This document shows, one piece after another, positions 1 through 8,658 of a stretch of DNA of 26,165 nt. The DNA is taken from contig DATLWR010000151.1 in the NCBI GenBank assembly GCA_035576205.1, positions 1-26,165 of the forward strand, written 5' to 3'. How positions within the stretch are numbered: the first letter of the stretch is position 1; each line of letters begins with the position of its first letter. The notes below the pieces were generated by a model. The model saw nothing but the letters and a program-made list of their open reading frames with translations, ran no database searches and was not told where the DNA came from. Origin of the DNA: DATLWR01 sp035576205. GTDB taxonomy: Bacteria > Pseudomonadota > Zetaproteobacteria > Mariprofundales > Mariprofundaceae. The translations under genes were made by a program, and so were the position numbers.

Positions 1-75
1 CTTGCACCGCTGGTTCGGCTGGTGATGGCGCTGGCCACCGATATCGGGCGTCTTGCCGGCTGGAGGGCCTCATGA
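1..75 (+). CDS. C-terminal tail of a cut-off protein, function unknown
   Basis: The reading frame is open from the first base of the window and ends at a TGA that overlaps the ATG of the next gene (ATGA). The 24 visible residues end in GRLAGWRAS and hold no diagnostic motif, so no family can be assigned. The 4-base overlap with the following glycosyltransferase is the same arrangement seen along the rest of the cluster. This suggests the gene is the upstream member of the same glycan operon, but that is inference from layout only. Confidence 0.6.
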   Translation, partial: LAPLVRLVMALATDIGRLAGWRAS

Positions 76-1142
76 AGGTGGCCTATGTCAGCCAGTTCAG
101 CGATTTCGTCGGTGGCGGCGAGTATTCGCTGCTGGATCTCGCGACACATCTGCCGGCCGGCGTGGAGGCGGTACTGGTGACCCCGGCCGAAGGTGCACTG
201 GCCAGGCGCGCGGCCGCCGCCGGGGTGCGGGCCGAGTACCTTCCCCTGCCGCCGGTCGGCTGGCAGACGTTGGGTGCGCTCAGCTCGTGGCGCCGCTGGC
301 TTAAGGCTGAGCGGCCGGATGTCGTGCATGCGAACAACAGCCGTGCGGCCTTTTACGCCGGCCTGGCCTGCCGGGGGCTTGGCATCCCGGTGCTGTTTCA
401 CTGCCGGGTGCCGGAACGCGATCCGGTCATGGACCGGCTGCTGCGTCGGCTGGTAGGCGCTGTCATCGCCAACAGTGCCGCCACGGCGCGCCGTTTCGCC
501 AGCTGGTCCGGCCAGCGGGTGCATACGATCTACAACGGGCTGGATGTGTCGCAGCCGCTGCCATGCGGGGCGCCACCGTTCGGTGCCCGGCAAGTGGTGC
601 TGGTCGTCGGGCGGCTGTCGGACGTCAAACGGCAGCATCGGCTGGTGGAGCTGTTTCCAGATATCTGTGGGGGCCGGCAGGATGTGCATCTGCTGCTGGC
701 CGGTGGTATCGACCCCTTCGATCCGGCCTATGCGGAACGGCTGCAGGCGTTGATCGCGCAATCTCCCTGTGCGGGCCGGATGCACTGGCTCGGCGAAGTG
801 GCGGACATTGCCGGGCTGTATGCCTGTGCCACCGTCGTCGTACTGCCGTCGCGGTTCGAGTCGTTCGGCCGCGTGCTGGTGGAGGCCATGGGTGCCGGGG
901 TGCCGGTGGTGGCGTTTCGTAACGGCGGCATTCCCGAGGTGGTCGAGGATGGCAAGCAGGGCATGCTGCTTGAGGAGGGGGATTGGGACGGTATGGTGGT
1001 GGCTGTCCGGCAACTGCTCGCGGATGATGGCCTGCGGCGGCATCTGGGGGAGGCGGGGCGTGCAAGGGTCGGCAACTTTTCCCTGCAGCACCACGTGCAG
1101 GCCGTCATGCAGCTTTACGGGGAGATGATGCATGCCGACTAA
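72..1142 (+). CDS. GT4-family glycosyltransferase (GT-B fold)
   Basis: The 356-residue protein is predicted to transfer a sugar from a nucleotide-sugar donor onto a growing glycan at the cytoplasmic face of the inner membrane. The N-terminal half opens with a Rossmann strand (MKVAYVSQFSDFVGGGEYS), whose glycine-rich loop is typical of the acceptor domain. The C-terminal half has the donor-site hallmark EX7E, with E263 and E271 in ESFGRVLVEAMGAGVPVV, followed by a GGIPEVV segment. Length is normal for the family. The start overlaps the stop of the previous gene by 4 bases, and the gene overlaps the next one by 11. Donor and acceptor cannot be read from sequence. Confidence 0.9.
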   Translation: MKVAYVSQFSDFVGGGEYSLLDLATHLPAGVEAVLVTPAEGALARRAAAAGVRAEYLPLPPVGWQTLGALSSWRRWLKAERPDVVHANNSRAAFYAGLACRGLGIPVLFHCRVPERDPVMDRLLRRLVGAVIANSAATARRFASWSGQRVHTIYNGLDVSQPLPCGAPPFGARQVVLVVGRLSDVKRQHRLVELFPDICGGRQDVHLLLAGGIDPFDPAYAERLQALIAQSPCAGRMHWLGEVADIAGLYACATVVVLPSRFESFGRVLVEAMGAGVPVVAFRNGGIPEVVEDGKQGMLLEEGDWDGMVVAVRQLLADDGLRRHLGEAGRARVGNFSLQHHVQAVMQLYGEMMHAD

Positions 1143-1968
1143 GATGCCGATCTGCCCGTTGTGCGAGGGCAGCAATACATTCGCCATCGAAAGGAGCGAG
1201 CCGCCGTATGTCGTGTACGCCTGCCGCGGCTGCGAGCTTGGCTTCGTGCATCCGCTGCCCACATCCGAGGTGCTCGCCAGAGCCTATGGCGAGGCCTACT
1301 ACGAGCCATGGCGGCAGAAGCATGTGGTGGCGCGGCAGCGGATGTGGCAGCGGCGTATCGACCGGGTAATGGCGCTGGCCTCTACCGGTCGCCTGCTCGA
1401 TATCGGCGGTGGCGACGGCGCCTTTGCGGCGGTGGCGGCAGCAGCAGGCTATCAGGTCGAGGCGACCGAGTTCTCGGCGGCCGGTGCGGCCGAGATCGAG
1501 CGGCGCGTGCCTTCCGCGACGGTGCATATTGGCGAGTTGGTGGAACTGGGACTGCCTGGTGCGCATTTTGATGTCGTCACCGCCTGGCACAGTTTCGAGC
1601 ACATGCGCGATCCGTTCGCAGCGCTCGCCGAGGTGCGGCGCATCCTCAGGCCCGGCGGCCTGTTCCTGATGGCGGTGCCGAACCGCCACAACCGGCTGAT
1701 GGCGCTGCTCTACCGGCTGCTGAAGGGGCGCCCCTATCCGCTCTTCTCCCTGCATACCAAAGAGATCCACCTCTACCATTTCACACCTTTCAGCCTGCGG
1801 CTGGCGCTGGGCAGGGCAGGTTTCACTGTCGACTCCATCGGCTGGGATCGCAGCATGGTCGAGCCGGCAAAGCGGCTGATCGATGCCGTGGCCGCCGTGC
1901 CGCAGCTGCTCGGCGGCCCGCTTGTTACCGAGGCGATGCTGGCCGTCGCCCGGTGGGAGCCGGCATGA
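1132..1968 (+). CDS. Class I SAM-dependent methyltransferase with N-terminal zinc ribbon
   Basis: This 278-residue protein starts with a probable zinc ribbon made of C8, C11, C31 and C34 (CPLC and CRGC). A Rossmann methyltransferase domain follows, with SAM motif I at residues 88-96 (LLDIGGGDG) and a post-motif WHSFEHMRDP segment. The C-terminal part carries the HLYHFTPFSL stretch common in methyltransferases of polysaccharide loci. It probably methylates a sugar or nucleotide-sugar, but the target atom is unknown. Translation starts inside the end of the upstream glycosyltransferase gene (11-base overlap). An alternative start is M5, which keeps all four cysteines. Confidence 0.85.
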   Translation: MPTKMPICPLCEGSNTFAIERSEPPYVVYACRGCELGFVHPLPTSEVLARAYGEAYYEPWRQKHVVARQRMWQRRIDRVMALASTGRLLDIGGGDGAFAAVAAAAGYQVEATEFSAAGAAEIERRVPSATVHIGELVELGLPGAHFDVVTAWHSFEHMRDPFAALAEVRRILRPGGLFLMAVPNRHNRLMALLYRLLKGRPYPLFSLHTKEIHLYHFTPFSLRLALGRAGFTVDSIGWDRSMVEPAKRLIDAVAAVPQLLGGPLVTEAMLAVARWEPA

Positions 1969-3002
1969 GCGCGATCCTGATCGACGGGCGCGAATTCGTG
2001 GCCGGCCGGCGTACCGGCATCGGCCGCTTCCTGGAAGGGCTGCTGCTGGCGGTGCACGAGGCGCACCCGGAATGGAGGCTGACGGTGGCCATGACCAAGG
2101 CCTGCGCGCTGCCGTCCTCGCTCGACAGCAAGGCGACGGTGCTCTACCTGCCACATCTGCCCGAGCTGTGGTGGCCGAGGCTTGCGAACGGCTACGATCT
2201 TTTCCTGAGCCCCTACCCGAAACTGCCGTGGCAGCGGCTCTCGTGCCCGGCCGTGCATACGGTGCACGACGTGCTGTATCTGACGCATCCGGCCTATCGC
2301 GGCAACACGCTGCGCGTTCTTGCCGGCCGCCTGCGGCTGAAGCGGGCGCTGCAGCTGGCATCACTCACCTGGTTCGATTCGGCGGCTTCACTCGAAGCCT
2401 GCAATGAGCTTGCCGGCATCCGGCACGGCGAGGTGCGCTTCCCGGCCATCGCTGCCAGCTTCACGCCCGGTGCTGGTGAGACGGCCGAGCCCTATTTTCT
2501 CTATGTCGGTAACGGGTTGCCGCACAAGAACGTGCCACTGCTGCTCAAGGTCATCGGGCAGCTGCCGGCGAAGCTGGCGCTGGTCGGTGTGCGTGGCGGT
2601 GACGGATTGATTGCCAACCTCGATGCCGCGACGGGCGCCAAGGTGGTTTGCCCTGATTCGGTGACGGACAGTGAACTGTTGACGCTGTATCGGGATGCGG
2701 CGGCCCTGTTGTTGCCCTCCACCGCCGAGGGGTTCGGCTATCCGCCGCTGGAGGCGATGGCCTGCGGTACCCCGGCGATCGTCGCCGACATTCCGGTGTT
2801 GCGCGAAACGACGGGGGGTGCGGCAATGCGCTGCGATCCGCATGACGAGGGAGCCTGGCGGCAGGCGATGGCCTCCATGCTGCAGCCGGAAACGCGTGCC
2901 GAATGGGCGGAAAAGGGCCGCCGCTGGGTGGCGCCGCTCCTGGCACCGCACGGCTGGACGGCGCATGTCGCCGATCTCGAACGGCTGCTGGAGCGCCGCT
3001 GA
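1965..3002 (+). CDS. GT4-family glycosyltransferase
   Basis: The product is a 345-residue GT-B enzyme. The N-terminus MSAILIDGREFVAGRRTGIG, with a basic glycine-rich loop, resembles mannosyltransferase-like GT4 members of O-antigen loci. The C-terminal donor site shows E255 and E263 in EGFGYPPLEAMACGTP. The YVGNGLPHKN stretch near residue 180 is the usual start of the second Rossmann domain. The ATG at 1965 was chosen over a GTG at 1953 because it forms an ATGA overlap with the preceding stop, as at other junctions in the cluster. Sugar specificity is not predictable. Confidence 0.88.
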   Translation: MSAILIDGREFVAGRRTGIGRFLEGLLLAVHEAHPEWRLTVAMTKACALPSSLDSKATVLYLPHLPELWWPRLANGYDLFLSPYPKLPWQRLSCPAVHTVHDVLYLTHPAYRGNTLRVLAGRLRLKRALQLASLTWFDSAASLEACNELAGIRHGEVRFPAIAASFTPGAGETAEPYFLYVGNGLPHKNVPLLLKVIGQLPAKLALVGVRGGDGLIANLDAATGAKVVCPDSVTDSELLTLYRDAAALLLPSTAEGFGYPPLEAMACGTPAIVADIPVLRETTGGAAMRCDPHDEGAWRQAMASMLQPETRAEWAEKGRRWVAPLLAPHGWTAHVADLERLLERR

Positions 3003-4876
3003 TGTGCGGCTTTGTCGGCATTCTGGGCAGGCGCGGTGACGGGGAGCTCGCGCGCATGGCCGAGGCCGTGCGCCATCGCGGTCCGGACGACCACGGCGAA
3101 TTCGACGGCGGCGCCTTTGCCGCCCGCCATCACCGGCTCTCGATCATCGGCCCGGATGCACGCGGCCACCAGCCGATGACGGTCGACGATGTCACCGTCG
3201 TCTTCAACGGCTGCATCTACAACTATCCGGAGCTTCGGCAGCGGCTGGAGCGGGACGGCGTGGTGTTCCACTCCGACACCGACACCGAGGTGCTGCCGCA
3301 TCTCTACCGCCGCTTCGGGTTCGGCATGTTCGGCCTCCTGAACGGCATGTTCGCCGTGCTGCTGTGGGATGCGCGCGAGGAGCTCTTGGTGGCGGCGCGC
3401 GATCCGTTCGGCGAGAAGCCTTTGTTCGTCTGCGAGCAGGACGGGCGCGTGGGGTTTGCCTCCCGGCTCGATGCCTTCGAACGCGGCGACTGGCAACTCA
3501 CCCCGGATACCGAGGCGGTCTACGAGCTGCTCACCCGTATGCGGGTGACGGCACCGCGCAGCATGTATCAGGAGATCCGGCAGTTGCCGCCCGGCAGCTA
3601 TGCCGTGCTGCGGGCGGGACAGGCGATTGCGCCGCGCCGCTACTTCTTCCTGCCCGAGCCCGACCAGCCGAACGAATTCACACCCGCCGAGCTGCAGGCC
3701 GAGGCCGCGCGGCTGCTGGATGAGGCGTTCGCCATGCGCGCCATGGCCGACCGGCCGATGGGGGTGTTCCTTTCCGGCGGCATCGATTCGTCGCTGATCG
3801 CCGAATCGCTGGCCCGGCAGCTGCCCGAGAGGCTGCACACCTTCTCCGTTCGTTTCAGCGGCGCCACGGCCGATTACGACGAGAGCGAACACGCCGCGGC
3901 GGTAGCGGCGCATATCGGCAGCGCACACACGGTGCTGGAGGTGAAGGCCGAGGCGCAGGCATCCCTGCATGAACTCGCCGCCGCCTTCGATCAGCCGGTC
4001 ACCAATTCGGCGGCGCTGCCGACCTTCCTGATCGCCCGGGCGGCCAAGCCGCATGTCGACGTGGCGCTCTCCGGGGTGGGCGGAGACGAACTGTTCGGCG
4101 GCTATCCTCGCTATCTCGGCATGCGATGGCACGAGCGGCTGCAGCGTCTGCCGGGGCGCGGCCTGCTGTTGGCCATGGTACGCGCCATGGGCGAGAGCGG
4201 CGGCAGCCGCAACCGCCGTGGCCGTCTGCGCCGCTTCCTTGAAGGGCTCGATCTGCCGGCCGATCAAGCTTACCTGAGCTGGACGGCGACGACCTCGGCC
4301 GGCCGGGACGAGATGTTCACGTTATCGGAGAGCGGTGGCGATAGCGGCTGGCTGCCGGCGGCGGCCGCCTACGGTGGCCTTGCGGGTCTTGTCGAGCGCT
4401 ACGGGCCGGTGAACGGTGCCATGGCCTGGGACATGCTCACCTACCTGCCGGACGATTTGCTGGCCATGGGCGATCGCATGAGCATGGCGCACGCGCTGGA
4501 GCTGCGCGCGCCGTTCCTCGATACCCGGCTGATGAACCTGGCCATGCTGCTGCCAGAGGGCGACAAGGTGGAAGGCTGGCCGTGGCAGGAGAAACTGAAA
4601 CTCACGCTCCGCAACATCGCCCGGCAGCGCCTGCCGCTGGCCATCGTGGAGCGGCCGAAGCAGGGTTTCATGGCGCCGGTGAAGCACTGGCTGCGCGGCG
4701 AGCTGGCGCAGGAGATCGAGCGGCTGTGCGTCGCCGCACCCCTCGGCGGGCTGGTGCGGCCGGAATATGTGCGCAGCGAATGGGCGCGACACCGGGCGGG
4801 CGAGGACCGCTCCGATATACTTTGGGGACTGCTGCTGGTGGATAACTGGATGCAGGCAAGGAGCTGGAAGTTTTGA
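3002..4876 (+). CDS. asnB: Glutamine-dependent asparagine synthetase-like amidotransferase
   Basis: The 624-residue protein has the two AsnB domains. The N-terminal class II glutaminase domain begins MCGFVG, with Cys2 as the catalytic nucleophile, and continues with RHRGPDDHGEF. The C-terminal ATP-pyrophosphatase domain carries the PP-loop SGGIDSS at residues 258-264 and SGVGGDELFGGYPR further on. The family makes asparagine from aspartate, but copies inside glycan loci often amidate uronic acids or are linked to exosortase-type polysaccharide clusters. No exosortase is visible here. The start at 3002 is fixed by Cys2 and overlaps the previous stop by one base (TGATG). Its position among four glycosyltransferases argues for a sugar-amidation role, which is inference. 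Confidence 0.88.
   Translation: MCGFVGILGRRGDGELARMAEAVRHRGPDDHGEFDGGAFAARHHRLSIIGPDARGHQPMTVDDVTVVFNGCIYNYPELRQRLERDGVVFHSDTDTEVLPHLYRRFGFGMFGLLNGMFAVLLWDAREELLVAARDPFGEKPLFVCEQDGRVGFASRLDAFERGDWQLTPDTEAVYELLTRMRVTAPRSMYQEIRQLPPGSYAVLRAGQAIAPRRYFFLPEPDQPNEFTPAELQAEAARLLDEAFAMRAMADRPMGVFLSGGIDSSLIAESLARQLPERLHTFSVRFSGATADYDESEHAAAVAAHIGSAHTVLEVKAEAQASLHELAAAFDQPVTNSAALPTFLIARAAKPHVDVALSGVGGDELFGGYPRYLGMRWHERLQRLPGRGLLLAMVRAMGESGGSRNRRGRLRRFLEGLDLPADQAYLSWTATTSAGRDEMFTLSESGGDSGWLPAAAAYGGLAGLVERYGPVNGAMAWDMLTYLPDDLLAMGDRMSMAHALELRAPFLDTRLMNLAMLLPEGDKVEGWPWQEKLKLTLRNIARQRLPLAIVERPKQGFMAPVKHWLRGELAQEIERLCVAAPLGGLVRPEYVRSEWARHRAGEDRSDILWGLLLVDNWMQARSWKF
4858..4863 (+). promoter_or_regulatory. Ribosome binding site deciding a TTG start
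   Basis: AAGGAG lies 9 bases before TTG 4873 and 21 bases before the in-frame ATG at 4885. The spacing favours the TTG start, which also gives a 4-base TTGA overlap with the asnB stop. Confidence 0.55.
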
Positions 4877-6087
4877 GCAGCGTGATGGAGAAACCGATCC
4901 TGGTGGTCAGCGATGTCTCGGCCGAGACGGTGCACGGCGGTGCCGAGCGTATGCTGACGCAGCATGTCCGGGCGCTGGTGAAGGCGGGAATCCGCATCGC
5001 TATCCTGACCCGGCAGCCGAATCCCGAGGCGACGCTTGTTCAGGAGTTGACCGACGGCGTGATGGAATACCGGCTGCCGTGGAGCGGCGACCGCGGCTGG
5101 CGCGGCCTGCGAGAGCTGAAAAAGGCTGCGCGCGACTGGTGGCAGACCCACGACGATCTGTTCGCCGGTGTCATCGCCGAGCAGCCGTTCGTGATGTGGG
5201 CGCTGATGAAGGCCGGCTGCCGCCTGCCACGGCTGCAGGTCAACTACTCCTTCGCCTTCGAGGAGTACACGACCCGTCACGCGCTGGACTGGCACATGCG
5301 GCACGCGCTGGCTGCCGCCGCGATGCGCCGCCTCGAGGCCGGGGTGTACGGCAGTGCGTCACATCTGCTGGTGCTGAGCGATTATTCCCGCCGCCGCCTT
5401 GCCGAGGAGTTCGGCACCGACAGCGCCAGGGTGACGATCGCTTTCGGCGGCGCCGTGCCGGCACGCCCCGAGCTGCTGGCCCAGCGCGAGGTGCTGCGCG
5501 GCGAGCTCGGCTGGGACAAACCTGTGGTGGTGACGCTGCGCAACCTGGTGCCGCGCACCGGCGTCGACCTGCTGGTGCAGGCGGCGGCGATACTGAAGCA
5601 CGACATGCCGGAGCTGCGCTGGTGCGTGATCGGCGCCGGCGCACTGCTCGAGCCGCTCAAGGCGTTCGCCGAGGCGCTCGGTATCGCGGACCGCATCGAG
5701 TTCACCGGTTTTCTTTCCGAGCGCGAGACGCAGCGGCGCCTGGCCGCCGCCGACATGTTCATGCTGCCGACCCGTTCGCTGGAGGGGTTCGGCCTGGTGA
5801 CGGTGGAGGCGAACATGTTCGGCCTGCCGGTGGTGGCTACACCGGTCGGAGCGATTCCGGAGGTGGCGCCGGCACTGCCCTGCAACCGGCTTGCTGCCGA
5901 TGCCTCGCCGCTGGCGCTGGCCCGGGCGCTGCGCGCCACATGGCGGGACATATCGGCCATGGACCGCGATGCCATGCGCACCGAACTGCGCCAGGCGGCG
6001 GAAGCGAAATTCGGCTGGGAGCACCACGACGCGATCCTGCTCGACTGCGTGCGGCGTCTGTTCGGCAACGGGGCCGGAAAGGCCTGA
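4873..6087 (+). CDS. GT4-family glycosyltransferase
   Basis: This is a 404-residue GT-B glycosyltransferase. The N-terminal domain has the glycine-rich VHGGAERM loop near residue 20. The C-terminal donor domain has VVTLRNLVPRTGVDLLVQAA and the EX7E pair E304/E312 in EGFGLVTVEANMFGLPVV. It is predicted to add one sugar of the repeat unit at the cytoplasmic membrane face. The start is probably TTG 4873, given the well-placed AAGGAG; ATG 4885 would lose four residues and no motif. The gene overlaps asnB by 4 bases and the next glycosyltransferase by 1 base. Confidence 0.88.
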   Translation: MSSVMEKPILVVSDVSAETVHGGAERMLTQHVRALVKAGIRIAILTRQPNPEATLVQELTDGVMEYRLPWSGDRGWRGLRELKKAARDWWQTHDDLFAGVIAEQPFVMWALMKAGCRLPRLQVNYSFAFEEYTTRHALDWHMRHALAAAAMRRLEAGVYGSASHLLVLSDYSRRRLAEEFGTDSARVTIAFGGAVPARPELLAQREVLRGELGWDKPVVVTLRNLVPRTGVDLLVQAAAILKHDMPELRWCVIGAGALLEPLKAFAEALGIADRIEFTGFLSERETQRRLAAADMFMLPTRSLEGFGLVTVEANMFGLPVVATPVGAIPEVAPALPCNRLAADASPLALARALRATWRDISAMDRDAMRTELRQAAEAKFGWEHHDAILLDCVRRLFGNGAGKA

Positions 6088-7229
6088 TGCGCATCCTGCA
6101 CCTGATCACCCGCATGGATGGTGGCGGCTCGGCGGTCAACACGCTGCTCTCTGCCCACGGCCAGCAGGCGGCAGGGCACACCGTCACTCTCGCTTTCGGG
6201 CCGAGCTTCGAGTCGGCGATGAGCAAGGCCGAGCGGCAGCAGGTCGAGGCGGGGCTCGATGCCTTCCGGGAGGTGGGCGGCCATGTCGTCCTGCTCGATG
6301 CGCTGCACCGTTCGCCGGGACCGGCCGATCTCGTTGCTTTGCTGCAGATACGCGATCTGCTGAAGCCGGACTTCGACATCGTGCATACCCATACCTCGAA
6401 GGCGGGGGCGCTCGGCCGTCTGGCAGCTGGCCGGCTGCGAAACAAAAGGCGGGCGGCGATCGTGCACACGCCGCATGGTCACATCTTCCACGGTTATTTC
6501 GGCGGGCTTTCCACCCGCTTTTTTTTATGGATCGAGCGGTGGCTCGCGCCGCGCAGCGATGCACTGGTGGCGCTCACGCGAGCTGAGCGCGACGATCATC
6601 TTCGCCTTGGTGTAGGGACTGCCGGACAGTGGCATGTGGTGCCGAGCGGCATCGATGTCGCGGCCCTGGCCGGGCGCGTGGAACAGCTGCGGGGTGACGA
6701 TCCGGGCATCCGGTGGCAGGCGGTGTCGGTCGGCCGGCTGGTGCCGGTGAAGGGAATGGAGCGCCTCGTGGCTGCCTGGCGCGAGGTGCTGGCGCAACGG
6801 CCCGGCGCTAGGCTCGCCATCGTCGGCGACGGCCCCGAACGGACGGCGCTGGAGCAGCAGGCGGCGGCGCTTGGCATTGCCGGACAGGTGCATTTCGCCG
6901 GCTGGGCGGAGCCGGCACCGTATCTGGCGGCGGCCGACTGCTTCTGCCTGCTCTCCCACAACGAGGGCATGGGCCGGGCAGTGGTCGAGGCGATGGCGGC
7001 CGGTCTGCCGTGCGTGGTCGCCGATGTTTGTGGCCTTTCCGAACTGGTCGACGACAGCGTCGGGCACGTTGTCGCAGCTGACGATCCGAAAGCGGTGGCG
7101 AAGGCTTTACTCAGCGACTGGCCGGATTCGATGCGGCAGGCCGCACGGCAGCGCGCCGAAGCCTATTCGTTGGCGGCGATGCTTGCCGGGCTGGAGCAGA
7201 TATATGCCGGGGTAAGTCATGCTGCCTAG
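6087..7229 (+). CDS. GT4-family glycosyltransferase
   Basis: The product is a 380-residue GT-B glycosyltransferase starting MRILHLITRMDGGGSAVNTL, a classic GT4 N-terminal strand and loop. An acceptor-domain segment VHTHTSKAGALGRLA follows. The donor domain contains SVGRLVPVKGMERLV and the EX7E pair E293/E301 in EGMGRAVVEAMAAGLPCVV. The ATG shares its A with the TGA of the upstream gene. The frame is also open far upstream, across the asnB/GT4 region, but that extension lies antiphase to real genes and is not coding. It is the last of four GT4 enzymes, consistent with a multi-sugar repeat unit. Confidence 0.9.
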   Translation: MRILHLITRMDGGGSAVNTLLSAHGQQAAGHTVTLAFGPSFESAMSKAERQQVEAGLDAFREVGGHVVLLDALHRSPGPADLVALLQIRDLLKPDFDIVHTHTSKAGALGRLAAGRLRNKRRAAIVHTPHGHIFHGYFGGLSTRFFLWIERWLAPRSDALVALTRAERDDHLRLGVGTAGQWHVVPSGIDVAALAGRVEQLRGDDPGIRWQAVSVGRLVPVKGMERLVAAWREVLAQRPGARLAIVGDGPERTALEQQAAALGIAGQVHFAGWAEPAPYLAAADCFCLLSHNEGMGRAVVEAMAAGLPCVVADVCGLSELVDDSVGHVVAADDPKAVAKALLSDWPDSMRQAARQRAEAYSLAAMLAGLEQIYAGVSHAA

Positions 7230-8658
7230 GCTGCTGCTGGTGCTTGTGTGGCTGTTGCCGGTGCCGGCCATGGGCGACGAAACTGCAATGGCACCGACCA
7301 CGGCTGTACCGGAAATCAGTCAGCCGTTCGCGCCGCCGCTGCGCATGGTGATGGATATCCGCAGTGTCCACTCCGACGGCCGGCACGATCTCGAGGCGCT
7401 GGCGGCGATGGCCGAGGCGCGCGGCATCGGGGTGCTGGGAGTCAACGACCACGACCGCTTCACGATCCGGCTCGGTGTCGACCCGATCCCCCAAATGCTG
7501 GGCTACTCGCGGCAGCAGCCATCGCTCTACGAAAGCGGCGTGGAATCGTTTCTCACCGATATCGTCCGGTTGCGCCAGCGCCATCCGGAACTGCTGGTGC
7601 TTGCCGGCACCGAATCCACCCCCGGCTATCACTGGAGCGGCATCCCCTTCCGCGATCTGACACTGCACGATGCCGAGCGGCACATCATCACGTTGGGGGC
7701 CGAGACGCCGCAGCAGATCGAGAGCCTGCCGAGTTTCGATCTGCGCAACATCCACGGCAGCCGCGAGCTGTCGCTCGCATTCTGGTTTGTCGTGGCGCTC
7801 CTGCTGCTCATCGTACTGCGGCGGCACGGGCGGTTGGCGACGGTACTGGTGGCCGCGGTCGTCGTTTTGGCGGTCATTGCGCTGCTGCGCAAGCCGGCCG
7901 ATGCCGATGCCGAATTCCTCAAGGTGGCCACGGATGAGGGGCTGTTCACCGCCTGGGCACATCCGGGCACGCTCTCAGGCCAGCGGCCGGGCCCCATGGG
8001 GGTGCAGCTCGATACGCCGCCCTACAGTGCCCGGGTATTCAGCCAGCCGACCGCCGAGGCTTTCGCGGCGGTCTATGGCGATACCGACAGTAACACCGAG
8101 CCGGGCGCCCGTTGGGACCGCTACCTGCTCGACTACCTGCACGGCCGCCAGCCGGCACCGGTCTGGGGTATCGCGGCCGGCGACTTCCATGTCCAGGGCG
8201 AGGCGAACGAATATCTCGGCAACTATCCGATGGACGTCTGGGCGACGGCGAAGACGGCGGCCGCCGTGCTGCAGGCCTTGCGCGACGGCCGCTGCGTCGC
8301 CTGGGGTATGCCGCAGGCGCGCAATATCCGCGTCGCCGAGCTCTACCTTAAGCCGGTGAGCGGTGCGCCGCTGCTGCCGGGCGGCAGCGTGGCGACGATC
8401 ACCTCGCCGATCGAACTGGTGGCGAGGCTCGCCGAGCAGGATACCGGACTGCAGCCGGCGGAGCAGCCCGCTCTACTGAAGGGCGAGTGGGTGGTCGACG
8501 GCAAGGTGGCTTCCAGCGTCGAGCTGCCGGTGAACGGCGAGGCGGTGCGCCTGCCGCTCGATCTTGCGCCGGGCGTGCATGCGGTGCGGCTGCATATCCC
8601 GATGCAGGCGGGCATCCGCATGGAGGCCAATCCGTTCCTGGTCCGGGTGAGCCTGTGA
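7219..8658 (+). CDS. Membrane-anchored periplasmic PHP-domain metallohydrolase, atypical
   Basis: The 479-residue protein begins with a hydrophobic signal or anchor (residues 1-19, ending AMG). The PHP (polymerase and histidinol phosphatase) fold is recognised from HSDGRHDLE at 51-59, the VNDHDR loop, AGTES plus a following histidine, TAWAHPG, and AAGDFHVQG. Between the GTES and WAHPG parts lies a membrane hairpin: hydrophobic 184-200, basic loop RRHGR 201-205, hydrophobic 206-223. This topology would put both PHP halves in the periplasm. The usual first HxH motif reads D46-I-R48. A C-terminal domain of about 110 residues looks beta-rich. PHP enzymes are metal-dependent phosphoesterases, and a phosphatase of glycan or lipid-carrier phosphates is possible but unproven. 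Confidence 0.75.
   Translation: MLPRLLLVLVWLLPVPAMGDETAMAPTTAVPEISQPFAPPLRMVMDIRSVHSDGRHDLEALAAMAEARGIGVLGVNDHDRFTIRLGVDPIPQMLGYSRQQPSLYESGVESFLTDIVRLRQRHPELLVLAGTESTPGYHWSGIPFRDLTLHDAERHIITLGAETPQQIESLPSFDLRNIHGSRELSLAFWFVVALLLLIVLRRHGRLATVLVAAVVVLAVIALLRKPADADAEFLKVATDEGLFTAWAHPGTLSGQRPGPMGVQLDTPPYSARVFSQPTAEAFAAVYGDTDSNTEPGARWDRYLLDYLHGRQPAPVWGIAAGDFHVQGEANEYLGNYPMDVWATAKTAAAVLQALRDGRCVAWGMPQARNIRVAELYLKPVSGAPLLPGGSVATITSPIELVARLAEQDTGLQPAEQPALLKGEWVVDGKVASSVELPVNGEAVRLPLDLAPGVHAVRLHIPMQAGIRMEANPFLVRVSL

Noticed and set aside
2738..4267. 509-codon open frame antisense to asnB
   Set aside because: Shadow of a well-supported gene; no recognisable motif.
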